Assembly: GCA_964537965.1 (NCBI GenBank)
Contig: CAZIDB010000012.1
Coordinates: forward strand, 1 to 35,774
DNA length: 35,774 bases
Origin: SURF-24 sp964537965
Lineage (GTDB): Bacteria > Bacteroidota > Ignavibacteria > Ignavibacteriales > SURF-24
Direction of reading: 5' to 3'
Shown: positions 8,674 to 17,941 of the stretch, piece by piece
How positions within the stretch are numbered: the first letter of the stretch is position 1
Layout: every line of letters begins with the position of its first letter
Position numbers and translations under genes: made by a program
Notes under the pieces: model-generated
What the model saw: the letters and a program-made list of their open reading frames with translations, nothing else
Databases searched by the model: none
Told to the model about the DNA's origin: nothing

Positions 8674-10203
8674 ATGAAAGAATATTTTACAAAAACAGAA
8701 AAGGTTGTTTATACTACACTATTCATTATTATGCTTTTTACATCAATAATATTTCCCCAGGCACCCGATACAGCCTGGTCGAAAATGTTTATTCCAGTTG
8801 GGATATTAGGAATACAAACCACAGCTTCAGGATTTTGTGGTCATCAAACTCCTGATGGTGGATATATTGCTGTGGGTGTAACGGTAAATCCCTGGCTTAA
8901 AGGTTATCTTGTAAAAACAAATTCAACTGGGGATACTCTTTGGACAAGGCAGTTCTTTGATGATATTCAAACATATGGCAGTTTTACCTGCACTGGTGTT
9001 GAGTTAACCAACGATAACGGTTACCTGCTGTCAGGATTTGGTACACATGGTACTAATGATGTTATTTGGTTAGTAAAAACCAATTCAGATGGAAATATAC
9101 TATGGACTAATTATTATATAGATCCATTAAGCTCCAACTTGGGGCACGTTACTTCGGAGATGAGAATTACACCGGATAATGGTTGCATTGTAGTTGGTTC
9201 AAGCAGTTCAATTTCGACTTTTTTCTCTGATGTTTTTGTTCTAAAGACCAAAGCGGATGGAAGCTTAGATTGGTTCAATACGTTTGGCTCGCCAGATACT
9301 GTAGATGAAGGTTTATCTGTGGAATTAGCGTACGATGGAGGATATATTGTTAGCGGTTTATATGATTCTCCCTCGAAAGTTTTTATCATGAAACTTAATG
9401 AATCAGGTAAAATTGTATGGAGAAATTGCTATAGCCCATTAATTGATCATCCGGATGATTTTCAATCAATAAAAAGAACACTTGATGGAAATTATGTGCT
9501 TGGTGGTGCAAACGGAAATTTCTATTTATTAAAGTTTGATAGTAATGGTTCAGTTTTAGGTTATCACGAATATGGCAATGTCTATGTTGATCTGGAAGGC
9601 GCCACACAATATCTGGAGGAAGATGCACTCAGCATTTGTCCTACTAAAGAAGGTGGTTTTATTATGACAGGACACTCTGAGATTGTACTTGATGGCAAAT
9701 TTGAAATTTACGTTGTAAAAGTAAATTCAAATTTAGAAATGGAATGGGATAAAATAATAAAAGTTGGGGAGGGTGATAATCATGCAGAATGGATTGAGCA
9801 AACTTCTGATGGAGGTTATATTATTATTGGAAATGTTCGATTAGTTGCTGATGAAATTAATTACCTCTATCTTCTAAAACTCAATGGAGGTTCGACTTTT
9901 ATCGATGATCATCAGTCTTCTAAATTATATACTTATGAATTATATCAGAATTACCCCAATCCTTTTAATCCTACAACTACAATCCGGCTCAGTATAAAAG
10001 AAGCGACACATACATCATTGAAAATATTTGATATCCTGGGAAATGAAGTAAAGACTCTTGTTAACGAAATAAAAACGCCCGGAATTTATGAGGTTGAGTT
10101 TGATGCCGCTGGCGTAGGTTCTTCTCTGCCAAGCGGAATTTATTTTTATAGATTGCAGACTGAGAACTATTCTTCAATTAAGAAAATGATTCTGATGAAA
10201 TAA
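8674..10203 (+). CDS. T9SS-exported protein, probable seven-bladed beta-propeller
   Basis: An N-terminal hydrophobic segment (about 11-29) is a signal peptide. Seven motifs of the form DGGYIxxG start at residues 61, 114, 168, 221, 271, 326 and 379, spaced 50-55 residues. Most are followed by a lysine-asparagine/leucine strand such as VKTNSxGxxxW. This regularity suggests a seven-bladed beta-propeller. Residues about 420-509 form a T9SS type A sorting domain (NYPNPFNPTT, ILGNEVKTLV, LPSGIYFYRL, final MILMK). It follows the repeat protein by 67 nt and is the last gene before the hairpin at 10255-10284. The function may be binding or adhesion; no catalytic residues are apparent. Confidence 0.85.
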   Translation: MKEYFTKTEKVVYTTLFIIMLFTSIIFPQAPDTAWSKMFIPVGILGIQTTASGFCGHQTPDGGYIAVGVTVNPWLKGYLVKTNSTGDTLWTRQFFDDIQTYGSFTCTGVELTNDNGYLLSGFGTHGTNDVIWLVKTNSDGNILWTNYYIDPLSSNLGHVTSEMRITPDNGCIVVGSSSSISTFFSDVFVLKTKADGSLDWFNTFGSPDTVDEGLSVELAYDGGYIVSGLYDSPSKVFIMKLNESGKIVWRNCYSPLIDHPDDFQSIKRTLDGNYVLGGANGNFYLLKFDSNGSVLGYHEYGNVYVDLEGATQYLEEDALSICPTKEGGFIMTGHSEIVLDGKFEIYVVKVNSNLEMEWDKIIKVGEGDNHAEWIEQTSDGGYIIIGNVRLVADEINYLYLLKLNGGSTFIDDHQSSKLYTYELYQNYPNPFNPTTTIRLSIKEATHTSLKIFDILGNEVKTLVNEIKTPGIYEVEFDAAGVGSSLPSGIYFYRLQTENYSSIKKMILMK

Positions 10204-10254
10204 TTAACAGAGGAGCATTAAAATTCAGTTTTAATTCTATAACTGATCTATTAT

Positions 10255-10284
10255 AAAACCGGCATAAATGAGCCGGTTTTTTTT
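10255..10284 (+). terminator. Intrinsic terminator after the T9SS unit
   Basis: AAAACCGGC (10255-10263) pairs with GCCGGTTTT (10272-10280) around an 8-nt loop, followed by a run of eight T (10277-10284). It sits 52 nt after the stop of the propeller protein. Confidence 0.9.
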
Positions 10285-10373
10285 AATACCTATATATTTT
10301 TGCCGGGTCTTTCCGATAATATATAGAGAATTCGACAGGTATGGAATTAATATTTCCCGGACAATAACAGTAT

Positions 10374-10694
10374 ATGGACAAAATAGTATCAATTGTTGAA
10401 TTGAAAGAAGGCATGATAATCTCACAGCCTGTTAAAAACCGTTTCGGTCAAATGATTATAGCGCCAGACCAAAAAATTGAAGCGAAGCATTTAAATATTT
10501 TAAAAATCTGGGGAATCCACTCAGTTTCAGTTGAAGGTGAATCAGATAAGGAATATGACCCGCTTTTAGATGAAGAAAAAAGAAATGAAGCCGAGAAAAT
10601 TTTACAAAAACGATTCTACTGGTCGCCAGAAAATCCCTTTGAAAATGAATTGTATGAAATAGCTTTAATGAAAGTTATTCAAAAACTTCTATAA
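10374..10694 (+). CDS. Small protein like the N-terminal domain of HD-GYP proteins
   Basis: This 106-residue protein opens with VELKEGMIISQPVKNRFGQ, then IIAPDQKIEAKHLNILKIWGI. The pattern 'L-K-x-G-M ... N-x-x-G-x-x-I ... I-x-x-x-H-x-x-x-L-x-x-W-G-I' is that of the DUF3391-like domain that precedes HD-GYP phosphodiesterase domains. The remainder is a charged helical tail. The gene is 19 nt upstream of an HDOD gene. It probably supplies, as a separate chain, the domain that is normally fused to HD-type signalling proteins (inference). A TATTTTTG box at 10295-10302 could be its -7 element, but no matching -33 box was seen. Confidence 0.65.
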   Translation: MDKIVSIVELKEGMIISQPVKNRFGQMIIAPDQKIEAKHLNILKIWGIHSVSVEGESDKEYDPLLDEEKRNEAEKILQKRFYWSPENPFENELYEIALMKVIQKLL

Positions 10695-10713
10695 GTGCTT
10701 AAATCAGACTTAA

Positions 10714-11562
10714 ATGAAATCTTTCGAAAAAATCTTATCTGGAATAAATAATCTTCCTACACTCCCTACTGTATACACTTCTCTGTCAGAAGCTATTTCG
10801 GATCCCCATACTTCAAATGAACAATTGGCAAAAATTATTTCCGCCGATCAAGCTTCCATTTTTAAAATTCTGAAAATAGCTAATTCTTCTTTCTTTGGTT
10901 TACGAGGCAGAATTGATACTATTTCTCAGGCAATTCTTTTCCTGGGATTTAATGAAATAAAAAACATTGTTTTTACATTAACAATTATGAACTTCTTTCC
11001 CAAAGAAAAACATATTGTAAATTTCAAACCTACTGATTTTTGGGCACATTCAATTGCTACTGGTATTATTACAAGAAAGATCGGAGCTCATCTTGGGATT
11101 AAAAACCTTGAAAGTTTTTTCATTTCGGGTGCGTTGCACGATATTGGGAAATTAGCTTTTCTTGAATTTGCCCAAAAAGATTACATTCAGGTGATAGAAC
11201 TGGTTGATCATAAAAATTGTCTTATAAGAGAAGCAGAAAAAGAAATATTCGGTTTAGATCATGCACGTGCGGGTTATTTACTTGCAGAAAAATGGAAGTT
11301 ACCTTTAAGTATCCAGAACGCTATTTATTATCATCATAATGGTTATGTCGGTTCAGAAAAAGATTTCCTTACCGCATCTGTTCACATCGGAAATATAATA
11401 GCCCGGACACTCGAATTAGGATTCCCCGGAGATAATCTTATCCCGCGACCTAATAGCAGGGCAACAGAAATATTAAATCTTCCCGAGAGATTTTTCTCTT
11501 CAATACTTAAGTCTGTTCAAAAAGATTTTGAACATTTAGTAGAAATTATGTTAACACTGTAA
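10714..11562 (+). CDS. HDOD domain signalling protein
   Basis: The 282 residues span one HDOD domain, beginning LPTLPTVYTSLSEAISDP and including LAKIISADQASIFKILKIANSSFFG and ISQAILFLGF, all diagnostic of the family. The protein keeps HD-superfamily residues: H112 (WAHS), H142/D143 in ALHDIGK, and further histidines in YYHH. Whether it hydrolyses anything is unknown, because many HDOD proteins are regulatory adaptors for second messengers or two-component systems. The stop and the next start share one base (TAATG), so translation is coupled to the downstream histidine kinase. The three genes 10374-13658 look like one signalling operon. Confidence 0.88.
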   Translation: MKSFEKILSGINNLPTLPTVYTSLSEAISDPHTSNEQLAKIISADQASIFKILKIANSSFFGLRGRIDTISQAILFLGFNEIKNIVFTLTIMNFFPKEKHIVNFKPTDFWAHSIATGIITRKIGAHLGIKNLESFFISGALHDIGKLAFLEFAQKDYIQVIELVDHKNCLIREAEKEIFGLDHARAGYLLAEKWKLPLSIQNAIYYHHNGYVGSEKDFLTASVHIGNIIARTLELGFPGDNLIPRPNSRATEILNLPERFFSSILKSVQKDFEHLVEIMLTL

Positions 11563-13658
11563 TGAAAAAGCAAATGCCAGATAATGAAAATATTTTTATT
11601 GCTTCCATTGCAGAAGTAAATCCGGCAACTTTTTTTGGCAAAACCTATAATGAAATAATTTCAGAGGGATTACAAGTATTCAAGACATTTCCTGGATTTA
11701 ATTCAGCTTCCCTTTTCCTGCTGGATACAAATGACTTTACTTTTTATTTTAAGACTGCATTACCTTGCCAAAAGGAATATGAGATGAAGGATGTTTTCCA
11801 ACATCTTGTTGAAAATGGTCGGATAGCACAATCTCTGAGTAGCTCCGATATCGTAATAGTTGGTGAAAATAATTCATCATTTATGTTTGATAAAATTATT
11901 ATTCCATTAATAGCTTATACGGGAATAATTGGTATAGTTATTATTCTGATTGATGCTTCCAAAATTCTTACTGATGAAATAAAGCAATTATTCCGGATTC
12001 ACGCTAATTACCTTGCCTTACTTATCAATAATAAAGAACAGCATTCAGAGATTGAAAATCTTAAAGAAATAACTGAACAGAAAATCGCATTTTGTACAAG
12101 GGATATTGCGAAAAGCACATTTGAGTTAAAAACAGTTCTTGATTCAGTACAAACAGGAATTATAATAATAGATGACAATTCAGAATTAATAATTGAAGCA
12201 AATGGACTTGCTGTTAATCTTATCGGATCTGATAAAAGTAAAATAATTGGTACCAAACCAGACAGTTACTTTTTATTTACCGATTCAAGAGCGGGTAAAA
12301 ATTCAATTATAACAAATCAGGAAGGTCTTTTAAAAAAATATAACGGTAAATTAATCCCGATTATCAAATCAGCAGCTTATATAACTTTGGATGATAAGGA
12401 ATATCGCATTGAAAGTTTTCTGGATATAACAGCACGTAAGGAAATGGAATATGCTTTGGAAAAAGCACGTTTCGAACTTGAACAAAAAGTGGAAGAAAGA
12501 ACAATTCAGTTATTTAATTCAAATAAAGAATTACAGAAGGAAATAAACGAAAGAGAAAAAGCAGAAGAAGATATAATAAAACTTTACTGGGCAGTTGAAC
12601 AAAGTCCATTCTCCATTTTAATAACAGATATTAAAGGAAATATTGAATATGTTAACCACTGTTTCTGTGATCTTACAGGATATAAATATGAAGAAGTCAT
12701 TGGTTTAACTCCTTCTGAATTCTCTTCAAATGAACACACGAGTGAATTTTTTAAAGAAATGTGGGATATGGTACTTGAAGGTTTGGAATGGAAAGGCGAG
12801 TTTATGAATAAAAAGAAAAATGGTGAACTTTTTTGGGTTTCATCTTCTATTTCACCAATAAGAAATCAGCAAGGTGAAATAACTCACCTGTTAACTATTC
12901 AGGAAGATATATCAGACAAAAAATCAGCTCATGAGGAATTGCTTAGAGCAAAAGAAAAGGCAGAAGAATCAGAAAAATTAAAGACGGCCATCCTTGCAAA
13001 TATGAGCCACGAATTACGTACTCCATTAATAGGTATTCTTGGTTTTTCACAAATGCTTATTGAAGACTTAACAGATCCAATCCATAACAAAATGCTTAGA
13101 AGTATTTATTCTTCAGGCGTACGTCTTCAAAAAACCGTTGATGATATATTATTTTTGACCAGGTTTGATGGAGCAGATATCACAATAAAATTCGCGACAG
13201 TAAATGTATTGGCAATAGTGAATTCTCAGGTAATCAATTTTAACAAGATAGCAGCAGAAAAGAATTTAGTTTTTAACTTGCAGATTCATAAAAACAGTTT
13301 ATTCAGTAATTTAGATTCGGAATTGTTTAGTGAGGCTCTTTCTAAAATTATTGATAATGCTTTTAAGTTTACAAACAGCGGATCGGTTTCAATAATTTTA
13401 GATTCTGAATTTAAAAACGAAACTGACTGGATTACAATAAAAGTAATTGACACTGGAATAGGGATTGAGAGAAAAAATTTCGGGATTATTTTTGAAGCAT
13501 TCCGGCAGCAAAGTGAAGGATTCTTCAGGAATTTTGAGGGTTGCGGTTTTGGACTTACAGTAGCTAAGAAAATAATTACAGCTATGAATGGTTTTATATC
13601 TGTAGAAAGCGAAATTAATAAAGGTACAACTTTTACAATATGGCTCCCTGCTGTGTAG
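11562..13658 (+). CDS. Soluble GAF-PAS-PAS histidine kinase
   Basis: This 698-residue protein lacks transmembrane segments. Domains in order are GAF-like (about 20-155), a coiled linker, PAS (about 185-295), a coiled coil (295-340), a second PAS with PAC (340-455; LITDIKGNIEYVN, GLTPSEF, TIQEDIS), HisKA (470-535) and HATPase (575-698). HisKA has phospho-acceptor H483 in MSHELRTP. The HATPase has the N box DNAFKFTNSG, the G1 box DTGIGI, an F box FEAFRQ and the G2 box GFGLTVAKK. There is no receiver domain, so the phosphate must go to a separate regulator; none is in this operon. The receiver-only protein at 6262 is a nearby candidate. The start overlaps the HDOD stop by one base, suggesting that the HDOD protein tunes kinase activity. 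Confidence 0.9.
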   Translation: MKKQMPDNENIFIASIAEVNPATFFGKTYNEIISEGLQVFKTFPGFNSASLFLLDTNDFTFYFKTALPCQKEYEMKDVFQHLVENGRIAQSLSSSDIVIVGENNSSFMFDKIIIPLIAYTGIIGIVIILIDASKILTDEIKQLFRIHANYLALLINNKEQHSEIENLKEITEQKIAFCTRDIAKSTFELKTVLDSVQTGIIIIDDNSELIIEANGLAVNLIGSDKSKIIGTKPDSYFLFTDSRAGKNSIITNQEGLLKKYNGKLIPIIKSAAYITLDDKEYRIESFLDITARKEMEYALEKARFELEQKVEERTIQLFNSNKELQKEINEREKAEEDIIKLYWAVEQSPFSILITDIKGNIEYVNHCFCDLTGYKYEEVIGLTPSEFSSNEHTSEFFKEMWDMVLEGLEWKGEFMNKKKNGELFWVSSSISPIRNQQGEITHLLTIQEDISDKKSAHEELLRAKEKAEESEKLKTAILANMSHELRTPLIGILGFSQMLIEDLTDPIHNKMLRSIYSSGVRLQKTVDDILFLTRFDGADITIKFATVNVLAIVNSQVINFNKIAAEKNLVFNLQIHKNSLFSNLDSELFSEALSKIIDNAFKFTNSGSVSIILDSEFKNETDWITIKVIDTGIGIERKNFGIIFEAFRQQSEGFFRNFEGCGFGLTVAKKIITAMNGFISVESEINKGTTFTIWLPAV

Positions 13659-13738
13659 TACAACGCCTGGAATTTCAAAGTACAAATTCATGCCACAAAT
13701 CATTTTCGAAAAAGTTTACACAATTGTTCTTTCTAAAG

Positions 13739-13770
13739 CAAGCAATTATTTATTTAAAAAGTATTGCTTG
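13739..13770. promoter_or_regulatory. Inverted repeat, candidate operator of the sugar operon
   Basis: CAAGCAAT (13739-13746) and ATTGCTTG (13763-13770) are perfect inverted 8-mers separated by 16 bp, a 24-bp centre spacing. The right arm overlaps the TTG of the candidate promoter 13768-13799. There is no T run after it, so it does not look like a terminator. Control of the GH2/MFS/ROK operon is an inference. Confidence 0.4.
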
Positions 13771-13799
13771 ACTACCAGATATTTTTAAGATTATGTTTG
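13768..13799 (+). promoter_or_regulatory. Candidate promoter of the GH2/MFS/ROK operon
   Basis: TTG (13768-13770), a 21-nt spacer and TATGTTTG (13792-13799), a perfect TAnnTTTG box. It implies a leader of over 100 nt before the ATG at 13920. A second TAnnTTTG match, TATTTTTG at 13868-13875, is closer but has no -33 partner. Confidence 0.4.
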
Positions 13800-13919
13800 C
13801 TAAAACTTATCAGTTAATTTTTTTTAAATAGTGCTTACTAGTATCCAATAAATAAATTCTCTTTTGGTATTTTTGTATAAGAATATTTATTACTGATTCT
13901 TTCATTCTTTAGGAGCAAT

Positions 13920-16514
13920 ATGAAAAAGATCTGTCTCGTCTCCGTAATTTTTATCTTCCAGATTATTTTATTTCCAATGCATAATTTATCAGAGATAAAC
14001 CGCTTTTCAGATAAGTGGTACCTGCAATCTTCGGAATTAACAAATGCAACCGGAGAAGAAATTTCTGTTACGGGCTATAAAACAGATGGGTGGATTAAGT
14101 GCACTCTTCCTACCACTGTGTTTAATGCTTTGGTTAAACAAAATCTTTACACCGACTGGTATGTTGGAGATAATATGAAAAAAATCTCCAATGAAAAATT
14201 TAAGTCCGGGTGGTGGTACAGAAAGGAATTCACTTTAAACAAAATGCTTTCTGATAAAGTTATTCGGCTTGTCTTTAACGGATTAAACTATAGGGCAAAC
14301 ATCTGGCTGAATGGAAATAAAATTGCCGCATCAGATGAGGTATTTGGAGCTTTCAGACGATTTGAATTTAATGTTACAAAGCAAATTGTTTTTGATAAAC
14401 CAAATGTACTGGCTATAGAAGTGTTACCTCCTCTACCTGGTGAACCTACAATCGGTTTTGTTGACTGGAATCCTATTCCGCCTGATAGAAATATGGGCTT
14501 ATGGCGTGAGGTTGAGATTAAATTTTCTGATAAGGTAAGTATTGATTTTCCGTATGTTAAATCAAAAGTAAATCTTAAAGATTACAGTTCTGCCGAGCTT
14601 ACAGTTTCAGCAGAATTAAAAAACTATTCAGATCAAACCGTTAAAGGAATTTTATCCGGCTCAATTGAGAATATTAAATTCCAAAAAGAAGTTGAATTAG
14701 AAGCCGATGAAAATCAATTAGTTACTTTTACTCCGGAAGAGTTTGAACAGCTTAAGATTAAAAATCCAAGACTATGGTGGACACACGATTTAGGTAAAGC
14801 TGAACTATATAATTTGAAACTTGATTTTAAAATCGAAAATATAATTTCCGATTCCACTCAAATCCGGTTTGGAATAAGAGAAGTGTCTGACTATCTGAAT
14901 GCGAACGGACATAAAGCTTATAAACTCAACGGTAAAAATATATTAATCCGTGGAGGCGGCTGGGTTGATGATATCTTCCTTGATTATAATCCTGAAAAAC
15001 TTGAAGCACAGATTGAATATGCTAAGCAAACAAACCTTAACACAATAAGACTTGAAGGCTTCTGGGGAAACAGCCAGGAACTTTACAATCTTTGCGATGA
15101 AAAGGGAATCCTGCTAATGGCAGGATGGAGCTGCCAGTGGGAATGGACAAAACTTTTCGGCAAAGAAACAAATGGAAGATACGGAGGAATTACATCACCT
15201 GAAGACATTCAACTCGTTTCAACCTACTGGAGAGATCAGATTAAATGGTTCAGAAATCATCCGAGCATTTTTGTTTGGCTGATGGCGAGTGACCTTGTAC
15301 CACATCCTGACCTTGAAAAAAAATATCATGAAATTCTGAAACAGGAAGATGGTACTCGTCCCCACCTTATTTCTGCTGCAAAAAGAAGAAGCGATATCAG
15401 CGGATTATCAGGAGTAAAAATGAATGGCCCTTATGATTATGTTCCGCCTTCTTATTGGTATACTGATACTACAACAGGCGGAGCATATGGATTCAACACA
15501 GAGACAAGCCCGGGTCCACAAATACCGCCATTGGAAAGTATAAAGAAATTTATTCCGCGTGATCATCTTTGGCCGATAGACAGCGTTTGGTTTTACCATT
15601 GCGGTGGAAATGTATTTGGTACACTTGAAAGATATAATGATGCAATGGATAAAAAATTAGGTGCTCCTAAAAACCTGGAAGAATATTGTAGCAAAGCTCA
15701 GTTTCTTAACTATGAAGGCGTTCGTGCAATGTTCGAAGCATTTGTTGCAAACAGGTATAACGCAACCGGTATTATTCAGTGGATGTATAATTCCGCCTGG
15801 CCAAAACTATGGTGGCAATTATTTGATTATTACCTGATGCCGAACGGTGCTTTCTACGGAACAAAAAAAGCCTGTGAACCTTTGCACTTAATTTATAACT
15901 ATGCTAATAAAAATATAATTTTAGCAAATCTCTCATACAATGATTATATAGATCTTAAAGCTAAAGTAACTGTTTATAACCTTGATCTGAAAAAAGTTTT
16001 TTCAAAAGAATATTCCTTAAGCATTAACCAAGATGAAAACAAATCCGTCTGTTCACTAAATGAATTGACAGGACTGTCCACAACATACTTTGTCGATCTC
16101 AGACTTTCAGATAAAACTGGAAAAGAAGTAAGCAACAATTTTTATTGCTTATCCACTAAGGAAGATGTGCTGGATTATCAAAACAATGAATGGTATGTAA
16201 CACCTACAAAAGAGCATGGAGATTTAACTCTTCTTAACAATCTGCCAGAAGCAAAGGTAACTGCAAAGGATTCTTATTCACTTAAAGATGATAAAATGAT
16301 TGTAACAATTGAAATAAACAATACTTCGCCTGAGCTTGCATTACTTGTGAATCTTAATCTGAGAGATAAAAAATCAGGTGATTCTATTCTTCCAATCTTT
16401 CTTGATGATAATTATTTTTCTCTGCTTCCGGATGAAAAGAGAACAATAACCGGATGGTTTAATTATAAAGATCAGAAGCCTTACGTTGAAGTAAGCGGCT
16501 GGAATATAAAATAA
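13920..16514 (+). CDS. GH2 exo-beta-D-glucosaminidase-like glycosidase
   Basis: The 864-residue protein has a signal peptide (about 1-21), an N-terminal sugar-binding sandwich (WYRKEFTL), an immunoglobulin-like domain, a TIM barrel (about 330-670) and C-terminal sandwich domains. In most GH2 enzymes the acid/base motif is Asn-Glu; here it is Ser-Asp (WLMASD, D458). The nucleophile region is FNTETSPGP with E528. This SD/E pair, 70 residues apart, matches the exo-beta-D-glucosaminidase (CsxA) branch, where Asp469 and Glu541 are catalytic. The expected reaction is release of GlcN from the non-reducing end of chitosan oligomers outside the cytoplasm. An AGGAG ribosome site precedes the ATG. The permease start lies 12 nt after the stop. 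A mannosidase-type substrate is the main alternative. Confidence 0.82.
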   Translation: MKKICLVSVIFIFQIILFPMHNLSEINRFSDKWYLQSSELTNATGEEISVTGYKTDGWIKCTLPTTVFNALVKQNLYTDWYVGDNMKKISNEKFKSGWWYRKEFTLNKMLSDKVIRLVFNGLNYRANIWLNGNKIAASDEVFGAFRRFEFNVTKQIVFDKPNVLAIEVLPPLPGEPTIGFVDWNPIPPDRNMGLWREVEIKFSDKVSIDFPYVKSKVNLKDYSSAELTVSAELKNYSDQTVKGILSGSIENIKFQKEVELEADENQLVTFTPEEFEQLKIKNPRLWWTHDLGKAELYNLKLDFKIENIISDSTQIRFGIREVSDYLNANGHKAYKLNGKNILIRGGGWVDDIFLDYNPEKLEAQIEYAKQTNLNTIRLEGFWGNSQELYNLCDEKGILLMAGWSCQWEWTKLFGKETNGRYGGITSPEDIQLVSTYWRDQIKWFRNHPSIFVWLMASDLVPHPDLEKKYHEILKQEDGTRPHLISAAKRRSDISGLSGVKMNGPYDYVPPSYWYTDTTTGGAYGFNTETSPGPQIPPLESIKKFIPRDHLWPIDSVWFYHCGGNVFGTLERYNDAMDKKLGAPKNLEEYCSKAQFLNYEGVRAMFEAFVANRYNATGIIQWMYNSAWPKLWWQLFDYYLMPNGAFYGTKKACEPLHLIYNYANKNIILANLSYNDYIDLKAKVTVYNLDLKKVFSKEYSLSINQDENKSVCSLNELTGLSTTYFVDLRLSDKTGKEVSNNFYCLSTKEDVLDYQNNEWYVTPTKEHGDLTLLNNLPEAKVTAKDSYSLKDDKMIVTIEINNTSPELALLVNLNLRDKKSGDSILPIFLDDNYFSLLPDEKRTITGWFNYKDQKPYVEVSGWNIK

Positions 16515-16526
16515 GAGGATAAAATC

Positions 16527-17941
16527 ATGAAACGTAATTACTACATAGTTGTTCTTATATTTTTGATTTTCTTTGTTATCTCTTTGCTTACAAATATACT
16601 CGGTCCAATAATTCCTGATATAATTAAAAGCTTTGATCTAAGTTTAACATTAGCGGCCTTTCTTCCCTTCTCATTCTTTGTGGCGTACGGAGTTATGAGT
16701 ATTCCCGCAGGAATGTTAATAGAGAAGTACAAGGAAAAGCCGGTTATGCTTGCCTCATTCATTGTATCATTTACGGGTGCAATAATGCTTGCACTATTCC
16801 CTTATTTTCTTGTAGCGCTTATTTCATTATTTCTTATCGGACTTGGAATGGCGATGCTGCAGGTTGCTATCAATCCATTGCTCAGAGTTGCAGGTGGAGA
16901 GGAGCATTTTGCTTTCAACTCTGTATTCGCCCAGCTTATTTTTGGTGGCGCTTCTTTTATAAGTCCGTTTATTTATTCTTACTTAGTTTCAAATCTTAAC
17001 CAGCAGGAACAAGGAAATTTTATAATTCAATTTTTATCTTCAGTAGTTCCGGCAAATCTTTCCTGGGTTTCCCTTTATTATGTATTTGCAATTGTTACAG
17101 TACTTATGATTGTAGTAATCGGCTTAACAAAATTTCCTTACGTTGAAAGAAAGGAAGATGAAAAAGCAGGCGCGTGGGAAACACACAAACAATTATTTAA
17201 GAACAAAACTGTTATTCTTTACTTCATAGGAATTTTTGCTTACGTAGGAACCGAACAAGGAACGGCAAACTGGATTTCCCAATTTCTATATACTTATCAT
17301 GGTTTTGACCCACAGACTACAGGTGCATCAATTGTTGCTTGGTTCTGGGGAATGATGACCGCAGGTTGTTTCCTTGGTTTATTTTTGCTTAAGATTTTTG
17401 ACAGCCGTAGAATATTAATCTGGTTTGTTACAGCAGCAATAGTATTATTATCAATTGCNNNNNNNNNNNNNNNNNNNNNNNNNNNNNNNNNNNNNNNNNN
17501 NNNNNNNNNNNNNNNNNNNNNNNNNNNNNNNNNNNNNNNNNNNNNNNNNNNNNNNNNNGCCGTAGAATATTAATCTGGTTTGTTACAGCAGCAATAGTAT
17601 TATTATCAATTGCTTTATTCGGTCCGGCAAATACTTCTTTGTATGCATTTGCTCTTATGGGTTTTGCAGCCTCTGTAATGTGGTCTATTGTTTTTTCACT
17701 TGCATTAAATTCTGTTGAAAGCTACCACGGTTCATTTTCAGGAATTTTATGTACTGCGATTATAGGCGGCGCAGTTGTTCCATTAATCATCGGCTGGCTT
17801 GGTGATATGTTCGGATTAAGAACAGGAATGTTCTTCCTTTATATTACGTTGGGTTACCTGCTTAGTATTGGTATTTGGGCAAAACCTTTAATTACAAACG
17901 AAACAATTTCATCCAAGAAAGAAAAACAGGTAAGTGAATGA
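16527..17941 (+). CDS. FucP-like MFS sugar permease (spurious gap inside)
   Basis: This is a polytopic membrane protein of the FHS/FucP group of the major facilitator superfamily, which imports fucose, glucose/galactose or GlcNAc with protons. Features include about twelve hydrophobic helices and AINPLLRVAGGEEHFAFNSV after helix 4, typical of this group. Internal position 17459-17558 is a 100-N gap flanked by an exact 55-bp duplication. Joining 17458 to 17614 gives an uninterrupted frame of 419 residues, so the gene is intact. It lies 12 nt after the GH2 gene and its TGA overlaps the ROK start (ATGA), so all three are one operon. GlcN or GlcNAc is the likely cargo by context. Confidence 0.85.
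17404..17613. repeat. 55-bp duplication flanking an artefactual 100-N gap
   Basis: 17404-17458 and 17559-17613 are identical (both begin GCCGTAGAATATTAATC and end ATTATCAATTGC), with 17459-17558 all N. An identical end overlap of 55 bp equals a common assembler k-mer, so two overlapping contigs were scaffolded without merging. Deleting 155 bases restores the permease frame. Confidence 0.95.

Noticed and set aside
10237..10425. Minus-strand 62-residue ORF
   Set aside because: It covers the terminator and the start of the DUF3391-like gene, has no ribosome site and no recognisable domain.
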